Origin: Rhipidocladum racemiflorum
Taxonomy: Eukaryota; Streptophyta; Magnoliopsida; Poales; Poaceae
Assembly: GCA_036346355.1 (NCBI GenBank)
Contig: CM070570.1
Span: 5,278,649 to 5,342,648, forward strand
DNA: 64,000 nucleotides
Direction of reading: 5' to 3'
The notes under the pieces were generated by a model, which was not told where the DNA came from, ran no database searches, and worked only from the letters and a program-made list of their open reading frames with translations. The position numbers and the translations under genes were made by a program. Below are positions 59,501-64,000 of this stretch, one piece after another. Position 1 is the stretch's first letter. Every line of letters begins with the position of its first letter.

Positions 59501-62500
59501 TCAACACAAGGCGAGATTGAATTCAAAATAAGATGATATGTGTGATATGGTTGGGGTAGCACCAATTGAAGGAAAGCTTGTCCAATATTGTTTGAGATGG
59601 TTTGGACATCTCCAATGGAGGCCTCCTTAGGCACAAATGCATAGTGGAATTTTAAGTCGTCTCGAAAATATAAGAGGCAGAAGTCAACCGAGACTAGCGT
59701 GTGAAGAAGTAGTTAAAAGATACTTGAGGGATTTGAATATATCCAAAGAGTTAGCATTGGATAGGAGTGCACGGAAGTCAGTGTTAGCGATCCACGCACT
59801 GAAACCATGACCTAAGATCGAAAGTTTAGGGGCTTTATTGACTTTGATTAGGTTTTATTCCTAGCCTATCCCAACTGGTTCACAACAAAAGGCTTAGTTG
59901 TTGGTTGGAATTGGCATTCAATATCCACAGCCGCTACTTTGAGCTTCCACAAATGTCAAGGAGATGATAAATTTACAACAACAAGCACACACCTTCAATG
60001 CCCTCTTCTATATCTTCCATGTTGAAGATTCTGTCCTCTTCATAGCACGGTTTTTGCTATCGATATAGCTCTTGTCCTTCTTCTTTCTTCCACCACAGCA
60101 GCTTTTAATGATAATGTTAGGCTCCAAATCAGCCTCAGTCAACACAGGATCATATCCATACAAGGCCTACCTATTGAAACAGCATCATGTTCCCACATAC
60201 ACAGGACCTTGAATACCATCTAAACCCTTCATGTTTATCTGCACACGAAAACCATGTAAGAATCATGAATTATTTGAAAAAAATGACAAACAAAGGCACT
60301 ACCATACTTACATCAAAGAAGACAATGTTCCGGTTAGCATATCGATCATGCAAATCAATACCATCAAATCTTTGTGGAAACTGGACATAACAAGTTTTCC
60401 TTCCTAGTGTTGAATCCATCATGAAGCACATTGCTTCTCTAAGAGCTTTGCTGCTATTGAAGTAGTGATCACAATCCACATTAAGAAGGTAAGCACCATT
60501 TGTTAGGACAGCAGACACGCGAATCAGTTCATTGGTTGAAAATAGTAAAATTAGAAAGAGAAAGATAAACCAAATTGTCACGTGCAGAACTGAATAAAGT
60601 AGGCATGTACCAAAGCATTCATGGCACCAACCTTTTTGTGATGCAGGAAACCTGGCCTCTTTTCACGAGAGACATAAACGAGTCGCGGCAACTCATTTCC
60701 ATCCATGTCAAGCCCACCACTGTGCCCCAAGAATACCTGAGATCCAAAAGACGAGTTGAATGCATAAGGATATGATCCAAATTAAATTTAACTTCTGACA
60801 GTAATGCCCATGTTAAAGTAAAAAGGCACCTGAATCATTCCAGGATTATCTCTTGGGTTATTCCCAGGCCAAGGAGTGCCATCTGCCATGGTCCATCCCT
60901 CTTCAGGTATTTTTTGTGCCTTTGCAACAAGAGCATTAATCCGTACCTTGAATTCTTCATACTCCCTCTGAGAGAAAAACACCTAGATAGATCAAAATCT
61001 CCCGACAAAAATGCTATACAATCAGTAATCTAAGTACCTAATATCATAACTTACCTTCATTGCTCTCCTTTCTTTCACAAAAGAGGGTTGGATTTTGTCC
61101 TTTAGGTAATCTATCTTTTGAGCAAAGTAAAATTCTGGAGCCCTGGGTTCAATGTTGTGCTTTTTGCAAAAGGGAACCCACTTCCTGGCGAACTCCGCAG
61201 TTTCTGAAAGTGCTTCAAAAGTCAACATAGCTGAACCATCATCAGAAACATAGCATGATACTTTGTCAACAGGGTAATCCACAGCAAGTATGGACAAGAC
61301 AGTATTGGCGGTGATCAGAGGAGGTTCCTTAAGCGGGTCCACAGTACTAACAAAGACATCAATTGGAGCCAGCTGCGATGGCTCGCCCTCCCTATCATAT
61401 CTGCAATGTTAAATTAAAAAATCTCAGCATATAAAAAACAGCGTACGATGCGTTGCCCAAAATCCTGTAGAAAAGAATCAAGAAGTGTAACTTGCCTCAA
61501 TGCAAGCCTTTCAAGGTAAGTTTCACGGTTGATAGGATACCACTTCGGGAACTGATCTAGAAGCCAAGACAAGGCAGACCAAACTTCGCAAATAACAGAT
61601 ACAAGCCATAACCCATAAGCATCCCATACTGGATGAGTTATACGATACTGGAAGAAGAAGCACAGAATGATTAGCCGGAGAATGATCACTACTCGATAAA
61701 GGTTAAGCTGATTGGCAGGTATAGGCACTATGCGGCTTAAAGGTAGCCTTGCATCATCAGCCCTGCAGAAGAGATAAAGGTAAGTTACTCAATCACATCA
61801 TTATCTGAAACAACACGTACAATAAGTGATGAATTGTAGCAACATTGTTGCTAATGCATAGTGCGAATAAAACCATCACATTCTGGTCGGCTCATACAAA
61901 CAAGTCAAACAGACATAATAAGTAGTCATTAATCAACACGAGAGGCTAAGCCTACCCAAACCAAATTTTCTCCCAGGATATATTACTAACAAAGTAACAA
62001 GAAAGAAAGACATCCTCTTGTGGAGGTGAAAGGAAAAGAGCAGGTTTTCTGGTGTTGAGGCCATGACATGCATTATTAAGCATGCACAACTCAAATTGCA
62101 AAACGAGATTCCGTACTCATAGTGAACTTCTATTATGCAGGAAAATAACATGCTAATCGGGGAAAAAAAGTAGAACGGTTGCAAGTAGCACAGTTCATAC
62201 ATTTGCAGATCTTCACCATTTGAGCCAGTCCCTTCGATATCCCCTTTCCCTTCTGCTGGATATTTATTGGTCACCTATATCATATTTTTCTCCTGTTTAA
62301 CTCTCCAGCTCTCGACTCTTTCTTTCCAGTCAACACTACCAATCCCATAAGAATTCAAGTCCTTCGAGGGGTCCACAATCCTCACAGGAACTGATATCAT
62401 GATAACAAATGAGTGTATTGCAGTGAATCTGCAGAGACATAATGTCTAAAATTAGCAATGCATATACACTGACACAATAGCATACCTGGAATGCTTGGAT

Positions 62501-63517
62501 CAACATAGCTTGATGTTGGGCTGCGGATAGAGTGACGATCAGGGGAAGCATCCGGAATATCTCCGGAAATCTGAAGATAAATGTCAACATTTTAGTGCAA
62601 ATAAAGCAAAACATTCTTATGAAAGTGTTGCAATTTCAATAGCATGACAGCTACCCATTGGAGATTATATGGTGAACAATGTACTACAAGTTGGAGAGTA
62701 TAATTTCTGAATGATGTCTGCCAAGGATACTATCTCAAAATGGAAGCAACCAATGGCACTGGAGTACTGGACCACCAGTGTCTAGATTGATTCCATTCAA
62801 GCTTAACACAACAAGGCTAAAACGTGTGTACATTAAGAATAGCAGTCTACGATAGAGGAAATTCATTGCTAAGATTATTGGATCGAAAGCAACACAACAA
62901 CAGTTTCCTAGGCACTTGACGACTACTGTACAGTGACCATATCTATGCTATACCTGCTGCCCACTTGTCAAACGTGGAATCCTATGATGCAGTTCATGCC
63001 GAGAAGACGACGAGAGATCAACATCTTCTCCTTGCCCCCGCAGCTGCCACTGCGGACCTTTGCCATTTCCTTGCTTATAATTGAATTCGTTGTCCAAATC
63101 ATCAACATCCTCCTCCTCGTCATCGCCTGGAACTCGAGGGCTCCCTGCATTTTAAGTCCAAGCAAAAACATAGGGCTATTACACACATCATTCATCGTAA
63201 CATAGAAAATAAAAAATAAAGACATTTGTGAAGTGAAGTAGTGAAATTCATCCAACGCATTGTGATTTTCATTTATGTGAAGCAGTTCACTATATCCCAG
63301 TATGTTCCATAAAGAATAGACCTTTGTGCCTCTTGTATCTAGTTTTGCATTGAGGGCAGCACTGGTTCCCATCCTTGCGCTCATACTCATAGCAAGGCCG
63401 ACAAACTGGGAAGGCACACTCGTTGCAGGCCACAAAGACGTCACCAGTGGCTGAGAGCCCAACAGTGTCCCCACAAATTTGACAGATTTGTTCCTTCACA
63501 TTCTTCAACGGCTTAGT
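56600..63517 (-). pseudogene. Cellulose synthase catalytic subunit (CESA1-type) pseudogene
   Basis: Thirteen exons can be placed on the minus strand (63517-63322, 63144-62954, 62570-62486, 62390-62201, 61762-61496, 61400-61055, 60967-60830, 60736-60611, 60524-60312, 60238-59993, 58570-58374, 58227-57877, 57187-56600). They cover nearly all of a ~1070-residue CESA from the RING-type zinc finger (CQICGDTVGLSATGDVFVAC) to the C-terminus (LGQCGVNC, original TAA at 56600). CESA polymerises UDP-glucose into cellulose at the plasma membrane. The first exon is not seen and may lie past 64000. Lesions: TAG at 62275-62277 for Gln; TGA at 60185-60187 and TAG at 60167-60169 in the GTGCCFNRQ motif; an apparent 13-bp deletion near 60024; acceptor AG changed to TG before 60524; TGA for Trp at 56708-56710. 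The DDG and DCD motifs remain, but TED reads TRD (58195-58203) and QxxRW reads QVLCW (58072-58074). The donor at 61495 is GC. A LINE sits in the intron 58571-59992. Confidence 0.93.
58680..59880 (+). mobile_element. 5'-truncated RTE-type LINE in a CESA intron
   Basis: Plus-strand pieces give RQLIEKHREEKKDLHVVFI, KAYDKVPRKVI, IKIGLHQG, LLMDEVMRDIQERF and CMLFANDVMLIEESRVGVDRKLKLW (the usual F-A-D-D is FAND). These are followed by SLDGEVVTRKETFQYLGWML, VKWCRASSILCDRKVPKKLKGK, IRPAMLYGAEY, VGVAPIEGKLVQYCLRWFGH and ISKELALDRSARKS. This is the reverse transcriptase and C-terminal part of plant RTE-like non-LTR elements. Endonuclease and the RT N-terminus are missing, and several stops and frameshifts are present. 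The 3' end runs into GTTGTTGG-type sequence near 59895. The ends and target duplication are not resolved. Confidence 0.85.
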
Positions 63518-64000
63518 CTGCATCACCAACGCAGACGGAGGTGAGATGTACCGACAACATAGCTTGCCCAAACTAGAGAAAAAAAATTAATCCTACAAGT
63601 CTGCAAGACGCAACAAATCAGACGGAAGTTGATTGAATCGACAGGATACATCAGTGAAGACCAAGGAACCAACAAATCAGCAGTTGAGTAGCAGCAAATT
63701 TGAGGACTCAAACTGCCCTGAGAAGTTAGAATCGTAAAAACAAAATGGCACAGCGTGCCGGATATCACGAATTACACTACCATCTGCTGTCAAAGTTCAT
63801 TTCAGCTCAATTCCCTCTGCATTTCTGGCCAGCGCCACTGCGCGTGCTGGGGGCGCGGCGCACACTGGGGTCCATTGATTGACTCGCCACTAGACCGGCA
63901 GGCACTCGTCGAAATCAGCCGCACAAACGCAACAAATCCAAGCAGCCCTGCAGCGGCGGCCACAGGCCAATCCGCACGAATCCGGGCACCCGCGCAGCCA
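63518..64000 (-). other. CESA upstream/intron 1 DNA
   Basis: Upstream of the zinc-finger exon on the minus strand. I looked for a first exon with the family's short N-terminus (about 25-30 residues) and did not find it. 63800-64000 is GC-rich. Either intron 1 continues beyond the window or the first exon is lost. Confidence 0.4.

Noticed and set aside
56600..63517. Treating the CESA locus as a functional gene
   Set aside because: Multiple in-frame stops, a lost acceptor, an apparent frameshifting deletion and mutated catalytic motifs cannot all be avoided by alternative splicing.

Overview
This is nuclear DNA from a grass (Poaceae), probably a panicoid/PACMAD species. The species guess is inference; the grass call is well supported. 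Evidence includes GC-rich monocot exons with short GT-AG introns, Tourist MITEs with TAA/TTA target duplications, Stowaway MITEs with TA duplications, copia and gypsy LTRs, a CACTA end, and a cellulose synthase closest in motif content to the grass CESA1 type.

There are four plausible intact plant genes. They are a DUF4050-type gene (minus, 2.9-5.0 kb, 5' end unresolved), an intronless ATS3/PLAT-domain secreted protein (plus, 15.1-15.7 kb), a five-exon Alba-domain nucleic-acid-binding protein (minus, 27.6-29.3 kb), and a three-exon glyoxalase I/VOC protein (plus, 47.55-50.36 kb). The largest gene-like locus is a cellulose synthase (minus, 56.6-63.5 kb). It is a pseudogene with several stop codons, a lost splice acceptor, an apparent frameshifting deletion, lost TED and QxxRW catalytic motifs, and a LINE in one intron.

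Layout. 0-1.5 kb: gypsy-type LTR material with a minisatellite. 2.9-6 kb: DUF4050 gene and its GC-rich upstream region. 6.4-8.6 kb: a mosaic of copia gag, opposed LTR pieces, a phospholipase D fragment and a second copia LTR. 9.3-12.5 kb: Tourist MITE, gypsy-like LTR DNA and a CACTA end. 12.5-14.3 kb: degenerate AT-rich tandem array. 15.1-22.9 kb: ATS3 gene whose 3' flank is split by a 7.0-kb copia element. 23.8-26.6 kb: Stowaway MITE and a duplicated unit carrying a ~41-bp minisatellite. 27-30.1 kb: Alba gene with MITEs and a fold-back element. 34.3-35.9 kb: a 1.57-kb non-autonomous LTR element with perfect target duplication. 36-46.9 kb: repeats plus kinase, LINE and hAT remnants. 47.1-50.4 kb: glyoxalase gene. 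51.5-55.4 kb: a 3.8-kb element with ~680-bp inverted arms and outward-facing related coding pieces. 56.6 kb to the end: the CESA pseudogene.

The genes do not form a pathway or operon; each is an independent plant gene in a repeat-rich interval. The most unusual structures are the 51.5-55.4 kb inverted-arm element, the duplicated 41-bp minisatellite unit at 25-26.6 kb, and the CESA copy whose catalytic motifs as well as reading frame have decayed. All exon boundaries were placed by eye from splice consensus and family motifs; no alignment or transcript data were available.
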